Shown here: positions 13,089-23,838 of the stretch, piece after piece
Layout: every line of letters starts with the position of its first letter
How positions within the stretch are numbered: position 1 is the first letter of the stretch
NCBI GenBank assembly: GCA_028564675.1
Contig: JAOVVO010000295.1
Span: 30,299-94,298, forward strand
Origin: Onchocerca lupi
Taxonomy: Eukaryota; Nematoda; Chromadorea; Rhabditida; Onchocercidae
Length of the DNA: 64,000 nucleotides
Direction of reading: 5' to 3'
The notes under the pieces: model-generated
Told to the model about the DNA's origin: nothing
Seen by the model: the letters and a program-made list of their open reading frames with translations, nothing else
Database searches by the model: none
Made by a program: the position numbers and the translations under genes

Positions 13089-15539
13089 TTAAATTGGTTT
13101 ATAAAGTAGCGTTGTCACATATTTCTTGCGATAACGATGTGTTGCGGAAAGTACCATAACACCATCCTTAATTGATAAAGCATAAAGATGGTTCAGCATT
13201 ACGTGGTTTGGCTCCGGTAACACATTTGGGTCACACTGCATGGGCGTATCCTTGTTGAGAATCACCTGTAAAAAATAAAAACAAATAAACATATTTAACA
13301 TAAGGCGTTGACATAATATTAAAATTATGATAAGTATAGTGCCGATATGAAATTTTGGCATCAACTAATGAAAAATGGTACGCTCAGAAAAAACTGATGT
13401 GATTAACAAAGGAATGAAAATAGGAGACAAATCACGACTAAATCAAAAAAAAAAAAAAAAAAAATTATGTCATAGCATTTTTTCTTCGGTCAACAGTAAT
13501 CAGTTGGGAGCTTGAAATTCATTCCATCTCTCAAAAAGATTAAATACGTTTTGCTTCTACTATCGCTAAGAGGAAAGTTGAAAATGAGTAAAAATATTGA
13601 TTATTGATTAAAACAAACAAGAAAGGATTGCAGAAAGATTATCATAACTTAAAATTAAAGTCTTTAAGAAGATTTCAACAAGACCTGCAGAAGATGAGGT
13701 GGTAAAACTGGTGGATTTTGAGCCTTTTCGAATTCTCTACGGTCTGGTATTTCTTGAGTAAAATTTTTCAACTTCTCAATTTCGCGCTCATTCGGTGTGT
13801 CATGGGAAGAGGGTGGTGCACCAGTCATATTCACTTTCCTCAATACTTCTCCAGCATTTGATGATGCTAAATCACGATCAAGTGCATCGAATACCTAAAA
13901 TTATATGTTAAAGAAAAAAGAAAAAAAACAATGGCTACTGAAAACTAACCTAATATGATGCCATGAAATTATTCACAGAATTTCTTACATAATATTTATA
14001 TAATCTATTAACTAATCTTTTTTAAGAAACTTAAATAAGGCCCAAAATGAAAGCTGACGTGATGAGGAGAACAAATATGTGAAATAAAAAATTTTGCAAA
14101 ATCTGCTTAACAATATATTTGGGTGAACTTGGATTTCCCTCTTTGACAGAACATTTTATATCGACAGAAAAAGTGCATTTTTCTAGATAATTAATGAATG
14201 AGGAAAAAAAAAAGAAAAAGCATTGCACTATCCAAATCATTTTAGAATGATTTTTATTTTCTTAAGTCCAAAAAAGAAGTACTTCGAAATCAGCTTCATC
14301 AATTGCAATGACATTGTTCTGACTACCAAATTTATTGTCGGTTTTCGCAGCGTTTTCGTCAACTACCCATTTTCCATCAATAAAAAATTTATATTCATAT
14401 CTACCTGTAAAAGCCGACTTTGATAGATAGAATGAAATTTATTTATTTCAAAAATGAAATGAGATCTACTGTCCAAAACGTCTTTTTTGATCAGATGACA
14501 TTTCTCCTGTATTGGAAAACTTGAAAAGAAATTGCAAAGCACACATTACTGTAGTTTCTTTTCAGTCGATCTCAGAGTTTGCGCTTACCGGGATTCAAAT
14601 TAAGGATAGTTGAAAAATCCTGGGTAGATTTGCATAATGGTGTCATTTTTTTCCAACCATCCCAGGAACCTGATATATAAACTCCGCCTGCTTGACTTCC
14701 TCCTTGCCATTTAAAAACCACAGGATATTCATTTGCTTCAGAAAATTGGATGCTTGGTGTAGAAACAGACCCGTCGCTTTTTGCAATTTTCATCTGAAAT
14801 AATCGCTAAATTGAAAAAAAGAATGAAAATTCAAAAACCTCAATCTATTTTCTGATTTTAGAAAAAAGTATATGTATACTTTTTTTGAAATAAAGATCTT
14901 ACCTACGCAACATTCAAAGATATAATAACATCGAAGATTAAATTAAATCCATTAAGTAGTTTCCTTTCTTTTCAATAAACAGTAAAAGCAGAGCTGAATA
15001 ACACGATAAAAAAAAAGAAAAAAAAAGAGAAAATCAATAACAGAAGATTAATGATCAACAGAGGGCTGAATGGTAATCTATCAATCTAGGCCTTGAGCTC
15101 GTGTAGGTGTTTTGTTTTTTTTTTGTTTTTGTTTTTTTTTCAAAGAAAAACATAACAATCTATCAATTGTAATGATTTGATTTTATAAATTCTGCACTGA
15201 TCTCTGATTTTATAAATTTTTATAAATTTTCTGCACAATCTCTCTGATAAATAGAACAAGATACTAAGACTTGATATGAGATATGGTTAATTAGAGAAAG
15301 CAAACGATAATACGCATCTTCGAATGCATTATCAATATATCAATTCCAAGAAAAGCTTAATGAATGAAATGTATAGATACCTGTACAGGACATCCATCTT
15401 CTGTCGTGCCACCACCACTCATGATGTTGCCAGAGACACCACTACCACCAGCAACAATACCAGTTGCCCATTGTCGTCCGCGTTGTTGTCCATCGAGGGC
15501 ACGCTCTCGTTTATGAATTCCACCTTGATTATTGCCCAT
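13089..15539 (-). CDS. aakb: AMP-activated protein kinase (SNF1-type) beta regulatory subunit, 290 aa, 5 exons
   Basis: Scaffold and glycogen-sensing subunit of the heterotrimeric AMPK energy sensor. It binds the alpha kinase and gamma nucleotide-binding subunits. Exons (5' to 3'): 15539-15381, 14793-14589, 14404-14283, 13894-13685 and 13265-13089; all phases match (873 nt). The start is chosen at MGNNQGG because AMPK-beta proteins begin MGN and are myristoylated on Gly2; upstream codons in frame lack homology. Residues 1-60 are Gly/Ser-rich and low complexity. Residues about 76-160 are a CBM48 glycogen-binding domain (W82, GSWDGW, YKFFIDGKW; K127 and W134 match the carbohydrate-contacting Lys/Trp). 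Residues about 210-290 are the ASC domain (PPVLPPHLLQVILNKD, LNHLYALSIKDGVMVLS, ending YKPI*). Length is close to the roughly 270 aa of animal betas. The residue after GSWDGW is Lys101, where vertebrate beta1 has Ser108. C. elegans has aakb-1 and aakb-2; I cannot say which this matches. Confidence 0.95.
15224..15402. repeat. Source copy of a partial duplication (AMPK-beta exon 1/intron 1 junction)
   Basis: About 179 bp including the last 22 nt of AMPK-beta exon 1, its splice donor and the start of intron 1. It is strongly similar to 17147-17321 in the same orientation (shared blocks such as GATATGAGATATGGTTAATT and CGATAATACGCATCTTC). This copy has an intact donor (CAG|GTATCT on the minus strand). 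Confidence 0.8.
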
Positions 15540-16366
15540 GTCACAACCCGTCTGCTTCGTCTTCTTCCACGGTTTCACCCCAACAAGATTTTCGTTCTTT
15601 ATACTCAGTGCTGTTCTTCTTTATAATAATGAATACTCACTTTTGCACAATTTTTCTGCAATCTCAAAACATTAGAATAAAAAAAGTGAAAAGGGAAAAG
15701 AGAAAGCACGGAAAAAAGAAAAGAAAGAGAAACACAGAAGGTGGATATGAATGAACAAAACAATTAACTAAATTTGCGATCAATAAAATTATTAAATAAT
15801 CACAAAACAACTGACAACATCTCATCTTTCAAGTTTTCAAGAAAAAAAAAAAGGATAGAATATAGTCAGTCGTTTGGAATAATTGAATCATTCCCATCCT
15901 TTTTTTTATCTGTATTAAAAAATATGCTGAACTAGCTTCTATATTCTCCACAATCCCGAAATGTTTGCAATAGTTGGGAGTACCATCAAAATAGTATCGC
16001 AATAGTTTCATTAACTCACAAATACATTACTGAACTTGTTTTAATTGGTATTTTGAAATATTTTGGAATCTAATCTATGAGAAGCAAGAAATAAAAAATT
16101 TTGTTTATCCTTTCTTCTCGCCGACCAAACAAATAATGCTTGGGCAACAGAGTAATTAGTTGTGTATTTACATTATTAATTTTACAGATCAAGAGAAGAA
16201 ATTTGCATTGAAAATAATAAAGAAATAGAGACGAAAGAGTTTGAGAAAGATTTATGCTTCGATTGCTCAAAACGATGGAGACAATAATATGGCGAAATAG
16301 AATAAAAGATGAGTGACAAAGAAGAAAAGATAACGGCAAAATAAAATAAAAGAAAAAAACTGTTAA

Positions 16367-16444
16367 GAGCAAATGATAAACACAAATTATAATAGAAAAG
16401 AACTAATAAAGAGCAAATGATAAACACAAATTATAATAGAAAAG
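16367..16444. repeat. Tandem duplication, two identical 34-bp units 44 bp apart
   Basis: The block beginning GAGCAAATGATAAACACAA occurs at 16367-16400 and again at 16411-16444 with no visible mismatch, separated by 10 bp. A recent local duplication in non-coding DNA. Confidence 0.85.
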
Positions 16445-17146
16445 AAAAGGTAAAAGCAAAATAAAGACAATAATATATTCAATAAGTAAAATTAGATCTC
16501 ACTAAAATTAGTCATAGTCATACAAAACAGTTAATCATAGATTAAATGATAATATGACATGATAACATCATCATTTATCTCTTAAGTTTATAAAAGCTAT
16601 TATTAAAATTATTTCTTTAAACTGATTCATTATTTAAGCGAATGTTTAAGTTTTAACTTGCTAGCCTAAAGTACACTGCATATCGCGAAAATAGATTAAC
16701 AAATATAATATTCTGGAAAGATCAAATGCTACTTCGAAAAAACTCCTCCTTTCTCTGAAGAAACTTATTTCCCAAATTCGTGTAATTCTCAATAAAATTC
16801 GCAAACGATTATTTCTAAAAATTCTTTTTGTTATTATCCTAGGCATAGGTAAGCACGTACCACCCTCAATAAAATCAGCAAATTAACTTCACCAACTTTA
16901 AAAAATACATTCCAGGAATGCCTATCATCTCAAAACCCACTTAATATAGCACTTTGAACAACCAAACATCATGTGTCAGCTGTTGCGGCCCGTTATTCCT
17001 TGACCAAAGTCCCGAATTGCCAATCTCTTAGCTTCTCAGTGTTTTTTTTTCCTTGCTTCTTGCTCTTTTTTTACTTGTCCCTTCTCTGTTCTAACATTTC
17101 ATCTGTCCGCTTTTTTCCTTTGTCCTGATTCCTAAATATTCTATGT

Positions 17147-17321
17147 TAATTTTCTACATAATCTTTCTGATAAATGGAACAAGATACTAAGATTTGATAT
17201 GAGATATGGTTAATTAGAGAAGGCAATCGATAATACGCATCTTCCAATGCATTATTAATGTATTCCAAGAAAAACTCAATGAATAAAATATATACATATC
17301 TGTACAGAACATCCATCTTCC
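17147..17321 (-). pseudogene. Decayed partial copy of AMPK-beta exon 1 end and intron 1
   Basis: Diverged duplicate of 15224-15402, lying about 1.9 kb upstream of AMPK-beta and in the same orientation. It keeps the codons for the last residues of exon 1 (E-D-G-C-S-V-Q instead of E-D-G-C-P-V-Q). The splice donor GT is changed to AT (CAG|ATATGT on the minus strand) and no start or remaining exon is present. It is a non-functional fragment rather than an alternative first exon. Several small indels and substitutions show it is not an assembly duplicate. Confidence 0.75.
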
Positions 17322-17507
17322 ATTACGGAAAGCTATTTCTAAATTTGAAACATATTTATCAGTCCCTTTATCGTGATAAGAATCCTCTCCTCCTTTATAA
17401 TAATCATTTTATCATTGCGCAGACGTTTTCAATAATAATAACTAGCATCATGAGAGTTATTTTAAAATGAATCAATTAATTAAATGATCATTAAATACTT
17501 ATTTCAG

Positions 17508-18551
17508 ATCATAAACGTGATGAAATAAGCTCATATTACTATCTACTGGTTTATTCATCAATATGTTTAACAATAGTCTGAATATCGCTTCAGAAGGTAT
17601 GAAAAAACCGTAATTTAGTGATCTCATCAATTCATATTATCGGAAAACAATATTAAATGACATGAAACAATTGCAAAAGATCATTTCGTGCTGAAATAAA
17701 TTCAGTTACTGGTTGCTTCATAGTTTAGCTCGGTTAATTATAATAAATTGGTCTTACATTATTGCTTGCAATTTAACTATTTAGTACATTTTAATTTTCT
17801 TTAAATTTGTTATTCCATAGCTTTATGATATCTGGAACCATTTATTAAATTTGCCAAGAAATTTGCAGATTATCGATTTGGATCGTATAATACTATCAAA
17901 CAAGAACCAATTGATCAGTCTAATGGCATCAGGGGAGAGTGCTCTTCGAGAACAAATTAAGGAATTAAAAGACAAAATTGCATATATCGAAGAAGAAATG
18001 GTTCAACTTCGAAAACGCCGAAGAGCTTACATTGCAAAATTGAAACTCATGGTAGGAGACTTACAATCTCTTTTCTTTCCCTCTCTGAAATCTCAGAAAA
18101 ATAAACCACTTGGAGTCTGTGTAGGTTTATCGGAGTAGCTTAACAGATGATATCGTAAATTCCTCCAGAAAATCTTTATCTGGGGACAATCACGATATCA
18201 TCCGAAAGATTTTCATAATTGCGAATGGGAACAATTAAATACAGATGAAAGTTGTAATTAAATGTAAAGACTAGATTTTTCGAAACATTCAAGAAATTTT
18301 TCCAGGAGAACCATATAGATGGATATCACTCAAAGGGAGATATTGAAAATACGGATAGCAGCGATGAGTCGTTCAGTACCACTGAATTATTGGAGCTCAG
18401 CTTATCGTCAATTAGTTCCTCGATACTTTGTAGCGACACATCGCTTTGCGATGATAGTAATCAAAATAATTCGGAAAGCAGCATAGAAGGTGGCAGACAT
18501 GGCCGATTTCGCCATAAACGAAAGCAGAAAATTGGCGAAGAACAAGAATAA
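17508..18551 (+). CDS. Unidentified coiled-coil protein with an acidic/serine-rich, basic-ended tail (5' end missing)
   Basis: Not recognised. Three exons join in phase: 17508-17548 (enters in phase 1, so at least one upstream exon exists), 17821-18051 and 18306-18551 (TAA). The visible 171 residues begin HKRDEISSYYYLL. They continue through LYDIWNHLLNLPRN into a charged amphipathic helix about 50 residues long (REQIKELKDKIAYIEEEM, VQLRKRRRAYIAKLKL) that looks like a coiled coil. The last exon is Ser/Asp/Glu-rich (ENTDSSDESFSTTELLE) and ends with a basic patch (RFRHKRKQK) that could act as a nuclear signal. No start codon in a convincing first exon was found between 15.6 and 17.5 kb. It lies divergent to AMPK-beta and convergent with the ADP/ATP carrier. 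No function is assigned. Confidence 0.6.
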
Positions 18552-19111
18552 ACGAGAAACTCTATAAGTAATCAAATGATTGCAAACGATGTTCAAATTC
18601 ATACTGCTTTTGATTGGCAACAACTATTTCTCATCATTCAAATGCATTTTTTTTCTTTTTAGGAAATTATTAAAAATCTGAATTAATTTCACCAAACATG
18701 ATATTTCTGGCCGAATAGATTTGTCACCACTTGCTTTTGCTATGAAAGAAATAGTTCTTTGTTTTTCACTTCTGCCCACATATATACAAAGCGTTCTGAG
18801 ATTTAAAATATAAGTATCGCAATACAATACAAACTGAGCTAACCTAACATACAACGGAATAGCAAGTTCATTCCATTCCAACTCTAGCGAATGATAATCG
18901 AAATGTTGCTTCAAATCAGCAGATGTATATGGAAGAAAGCAATTCCCTATGGTTTTGGAATTTTATATAAAAAATTAAATGTTCTGGAATCGAGATAGTC
19001 CAGCAAAAGAAGATATAAAGTCTTATTTCAAGAGGTACATTAGGCAGTATAGCCTTTGATTCATCACATTTTGATACCACCTACATTCAGTAATTATCCG
19101 CAGTTTCAATG
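18552..19111. other. Convergent intergenic gap
   Basis: 560 bp between the stop codon of the coiled-coil gene (+) and the stop codon of the ADP/ATP carrier (-). It should hold both 3' UTRs. No additional gene or repeat was seen. Confidence 0.6.
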
Positions 19112-21981
19112 CTATAAATACTTCGAAAATTCATTGTAAAAGGCCAAAATGAGAGCAGCACCAGTACCACGTATCGTATTCACCCATAAACCGCTAAAGT
19201 ATGATTTGAAGCCTTCCTCATACCACATCTTCTGTAATAGATTTCATAATATCATTAAGATTATCGCAATGGTTTCAAACATTGCACTAGTTCCAAATTC
19301 CCATAATATGACAATCTCTATACAACTAATTGTTGGAAGCGTGTCATATTCTGGAAAAATGATTAGAACTACACTGATTTAAACTGAAATTTGGACTAAA
19401 TTTCTAGAGAACCTAAAAAAAAAAAGGGTTACACAGCTTAATTCATAGGAAATTTCCCTTCGCAGTAGTAACTTCTTTACTAATTATTCTAATTGTCATT
19501 ACAAAAAAAAAGAAAAGAAAAAGGATTTCTTAAAGATCTGAAACTGCTAAATCAAAGATCGAATTGAACTGGACTAATTTTTAAGTCTGTTAATGCTATT
19601 AAGCTGAGAGAAACATACTGTGGTACAATGCCATACTCCTCGGTAAAGTACATCATTTCGACCAGCCTGCATCATAAGACGTCTGCGTATTGTATCCAAT
19701 GGATAGGAAATTAAAGCTGCTGTAAACGTTACTACCTATAATCATAATTGCATGTTCTTTTAATTTAAAAATCTCTCTAAATTTTCGAAATTCATCAATG
19801 AGTCAGTATTTTCAGTACTTCTTCCATATTATCTGAAGCAAATATTTCCAATACCTGGCCAATCAAAAAAGCATTTATGAAACTGATATCACTACTGCCA
19901 TATTTAGTTAATTGTATTTTCGCTGTATCAAAAAGACCATAATAAGCTCCACGATACAGAAAAATATACTGAAGTGACGGCCAAAAACCACTGCAAAAAT
20001 TATATTTTATGCAAATTTCTGCGGCAAAAAAAGAAGAGTAACTGATGAATTGGAAACAAATTTGCTTTCGTTTCATAAATCGAACTTACAAGGTTTCTAT
20101 AGTCTTCCTTATGCATAAATATAATAGCTGATTTGAAATATATTCTGGCTGTAAGCAAATAAAAGAAATAACTTACTAATACAATCCATGAATTCCCTCA
20201 TGTTTGAATATCTTGTACATGCAGTTGAAAAAACCTGAGAATTCTCGAGATGTCTTTTTTCCCATATCGACAGCTAATCTAAATATTTAGTTATTGTTGA
20301 AGTTGCGTGACTATCAATAAAATTACAAGAACAAATTTGCAGATAACAATGACGCCAGAAGTTGAGCTTAAACGTTGACAAAATTTAAATTCTAACTTTA
20401 TTATTTTATTAAAATTATTCGAAGCCACATAAATATTTAAATTTCATAAAAAAAGTTCACCTTGTTCTTACAAAATCCAGAGGGTATATTATGCAGTACG
20501 TTGCAACACCGGATGCAGCACCAGCTCCGAGATTTCCTAAAAACTAGAATATTTTTAATAAAAATAAACCATTATTTGATAAAAAACAACGTCACCAAAC
20601 ACAGTAAATTTCAGTTTCGATTTTAATAAGAATTTCAGAATAGAATCAGTTGATTTTCAGAACTATATCACTAAGCTCATAAGATATTTTTAGCGAAACA
20701 TATTTGTAGCTTATTTCTAATATTCCTAATTACAGATTTAATAAAAATAAGCATCTACGTCTGCTTTTATACCGGAAGAATTACTGTAGCAAACATATGA
20801 AATAAAATTAGTTACTTGGAGATTTGTAAATTTACTCAAGCATAAATTCATGAACCTACTGCAAGGCGGAAGTGATCCTTCTTGCTATCAACACCATTAA
20901 GAAACCAGATCTTGAAGAAATCTTTGAAAGCAAATCCAAGGGATTCCTGTTAACATTACAGGTAAAAATACCAAGGCCTTTGTAGTTATTTAGTCATCCA
21001 AGAAAATTACAATAATGAATTCAAGTATGGTTTATATGAACAAGGACATATTTTCTAGATAACTTCAAATCCAAGTAATATTAGACAAAAGTTTCCTTTA
21101 GTTTTATAACTCATTTATTACTGAATCGCATATCGGATACTTGATCGTCAACTTTCCAAAACAGTTGAAAAAAAAAATTCTATCTAATGGCTTTACAGCT
21201 TAACTTTTCCAATGCTTGGAAATAGATAGATCCATGAAAAGAATAAAAAAAGAAAGGCATAATTATTTCTCAATACCTGTGAACAAGCTCGAGCAATATT
21301 GACCAAATTCCCACGCCAAAAGGATAAAAAACCTTGTTCGACTGGTATTCGGATGAAGCAATCAAGCATACCTTTATAACGTTTCTCAACTGCAATAGTT
21401 TTCTGTGCGTTTTGCAACTGAAAGGATATTATTAGATTACTTCATTAGACCGATACATTGTTTTCATTGCGATATTTTTGTTTTTTATCGATAGCTCAAA
21501 TATTCGATCGATTTCCTGCAACTATCAAACATTTGACTTTGTAGAAATGAATGCTACGCGGAAAAATGAAACAATGCACAACAGTTTTAAATACTTATCA
21601 CAGTCTTCATAAATTGGAAATGCCGAAAACTCGAGAAATAGAAAACTGGAATACTATATAAAAACTTTCCGAAAATATCAATGCAGAGATAAAACTATGT
21701 AGTGCATATACTATTATAATTTTACTACTATAATTATATCACTTTTTTTTTGCATTATATCACTTTTTTTTTGCATATATTATAATTTTTTAAGCTAAAA
21801 TTTTAATGATCTAATTATTAGTATTATTAATGTTTAAATCGAAATATACCTGTAAGATTAATTTAACTCGCTCGATAGGTGCTATAATTGTTTTAGCAAC
21901 AATCGCTGCGCTAGCTCCCAATGTCAAATCCTTGAGAAATTTCGTTGCATCACTAGCATTAGGTATATGATCGCGTCGCAT
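19112..21981 (-). CDS. ant: Mitochondrial ADP/ATP carrier (adenine nucleotide translocase), 304 aa, 8 exons
   Basis: Exchanges matrix ATP for cytosolic ADP across the inner mitochondrial membrane (SLC25 family). Exons: 21981-21850, 21417-21277, 20946-20856, 20536-20461, 20278-20177, 19990-19855, 19735-19619 and 19231-19112; phases agree throughout (915 nt). Three repeats of about 100 aa are present, each with a carrier signature: PIERVK (35-40), PLDFVR (140-145) and PLDTIR (238-243). ANT-specific features are the VEKRYKGMLDCF..PVEQGFLSFWRGN segment, the YRGAYYGLFDTAK helix and the nucleotide-carrier signature after the third motif. That signature reads RRRLMM (243-248) instead of the canonical RRRMMM. 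The start is the first in-frame ATG, 7 nt after an AAATTCAG acceptor-like site, which could be a spliced-leader trans-splice point. Divergence from typical ANTs (e.g. FLNGVDSKKDHFR) suggests a paralogue rather than the main isoform; that is inference. Confidence 0.94.
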
Positions 21982-22849
21982 TGTATTTCTGAATTTACAG
22001 CGAATCATAGAAATAAATAAGGATAGAAATACAATTTGCAACTACATCAGTATATATTGCCTTCTTATAGGTAATCTCCAAATAAACATAACTCGATATG
22101 AGAGAATGATTCTATCATCTTTGCTGATTATTTCCCTATGGCATCAGACAATTTTTAATTTATTTACAAATGCTAACCCATACTGGTCATGTTGAATAAT
22201 CATAATTGAAAGTTTTTGATGTCACCGTGGCATCTGATTCGAAACTAACGAGTCTGCATCAGCCTTAAATGAAAAAAATGAAAGTTTAGCTAGCAAAAAT
22301 ACTTTTTTGAACATAATTAAGCTGCCGAAGTTTTTGTCCACTTGTGATGCCAATCATCTGACAGAAGATACTTGTTCATCAGCTATGCTCAAACATTTTT
22401 GGGACAAATATCTACTTGTTAGGTTATTAAGCATCTTGAGAAAGTTACCTGTCCATTCGCCAGGTGTCAATAAACATTTCGGGGAAGTTATCTGCCCATT
22501 CTACTAAAACATGCGATTGCACTAAGCTAATAATCTAACTTCTTTCGTCCTCTCTCAACTCTTCATTATCATCATATATTCATTTTCTCAACCTATCACA
22601 TCATTGTTGTTCTCTCGCAATTCTTCTCAATCTCTGCTGCTATCATAAACTTATTGAAAAAGCAATTTAAATTATGTCCATCTTGTAAAAGGGCAATAAA
22701 TAACATTCTTTCAAAAGACAGCACCATTTAAACGTACACAGAAACGTGAATGTATGACGTTGGGATGTTGCATGAATGCAGTCACCAGATACTGATAATC
22801 TATGTAAAAAAAAATTTAAAAAATGTTCATTATTTTTACACAACATTTT

Positions 22850-22966
22850 CAAATTCTCGACCGATTGATTTGAAATTTTGATGCAACGTTGCATTCGGAT
22901 AGAAGTATGTTTTCGTATAGATATATTTACTTTTTTTTTTTCACCTATCATACCTGTGACAGGTGA
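22850..22966. repeat. Diverged direct repeat, copy 1
   Basis: About 117 bp starting around TTTCAAATTCTCGACCGATT and ending with CCTGTGACAGGT. It shares order and spacing of several blocks (CACCGATTG/GACCGATTG, TTTCAAATTTT-like, ACGTTGCATT/ACATTGCATT, ACCTGTGACAG) with 23046-23149. It also contains a small palindrome, ACCTGT-g-ACAGGT (22952-22964). It may be a dispersed non-autonomous repeat; no family is recognised. Confidence 0.6.
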
Positions 22967-23045
22967 AAACAGATGAGCGAGTTGAATCTATTGACCACGC
23001 CTATTTTTTGCAAAGTAGCACACCGTTACTTTCGATACAATGTGC

Positions 23046-23149
23046 AAGTTCTTCACCGATTGCTTTCAAATTTTTGAAATAACATTGCATTTGAGTAAGT
23101 GTATTTACCTAAATTTTTTTCTTACTCGTCGCACCTGTGACAGATAAAA
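23046..23149. repeat. Diverged direct repeat, copy 2
   Basis: Second copy of the element at 22850-22966, same orientation, about 200 bp downstream, with many substitutions and indels. The end block CACCTGTGACAGA retains the palindrome core but has lost one arm base. Confidence 0.6.
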
Positions 23150-23793
23150 GTAATCATAATATAAGACTAGAATATCCACGATATAAACAAATGATACTGT
23201 ATCTTTAAAGAGGTATAAACAAAAGATCAAATTTTGTTCCCAGAATCTGCGAAATTTCTTTCTCATTATCACATGGTATTATAAGTTTGAGTCTTATCAT
23301 TGATTATTTATTTCCCTTCTGCAATACTGTTCTTTATATTATTTGCAAACTTACCTAGAAAAGATCTTTTTGTCTTCTTAACCGTCAGGATTATTCTTTC
23401 ATTTCAGTACATCAATTTCCCAACAATGGTATAAATAAACATTAGACACAAACAAAAATCGTTATATGATATTTGATTTGCTGTGGATGCGACTGTCACA
23501 ACTACCAACAGCATTGATGAAGACACTCGTTTGTTTAGCTTCTAATTATCACACATGACTGCGTTTATCGTTTCGTCGCATGAAAAAAACAAAACCAAAG
23601 AAAACATTTATATGTCTAATGAACTTTCTTCTTGACTCGAGTAATTTAATTTTTCCCGGTAATTTTTAAATCCTTATTATTTCAGAACATGCAACCTCAA
23701 GTCAGCTTTTGAAGAATTTAAAAAATTGGATTAAATCTTTTCTTTCTTTTTTTTTTTTTTTTTTTTTTGCAGATTTTTGAACTGGAACAGTGA

Positions 23794-23838
23794 AGAATGG
23801 ATAGCTCCATTGTCCAAGAAATCTGGCTAGCCGTGATA
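23794..23838 (+). CDS. Possible tiny 5' exon (MDSSIVQEIWLAVIG)
   Basis: A long T-tract and GCAG acceptor (about 23748-23771) are followed 23 nt later by an ATG opening a short frame, MDSSIVQEIWLAVIG. A GTATTG donor-like site interrupts the last Gly codon. Unspliced, the frame runs about 36 codons to a TAA with a hydrophobic stretch. It could be the first exon of a small membrane protein, but no partner exon was found between here and QSOX, so it may be chance. The coordinates mark only the reading frame up to the putative donor. Confidence 0.2.

Larger units (their letters stand above)
15540..17507. other. AMPK-beta upstream region with repeats, no gene seen
   Basis: It probably contains the AMPK-beta promoter (reading leftward) and the missing 5' part of the coiled-coil gene (reading rightward). 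The part around 16960-17040 is less AT-rich than its surroundings but has no usable open frame. It also holds a 34-bp tandem duplication (16367-16444) and the decayed AMPK-beta exon copy (17147-17321), both listed separately. Confidence 0.5.

Noticed and set aside
15324..15754. Plus-strand frames over AMPK-beta exon 1
   Set aside because: They are complementary readings of the Gly/Ser-rich first exon; the minus-strand MGN start and the in-phase chain of five exons decide the strand.
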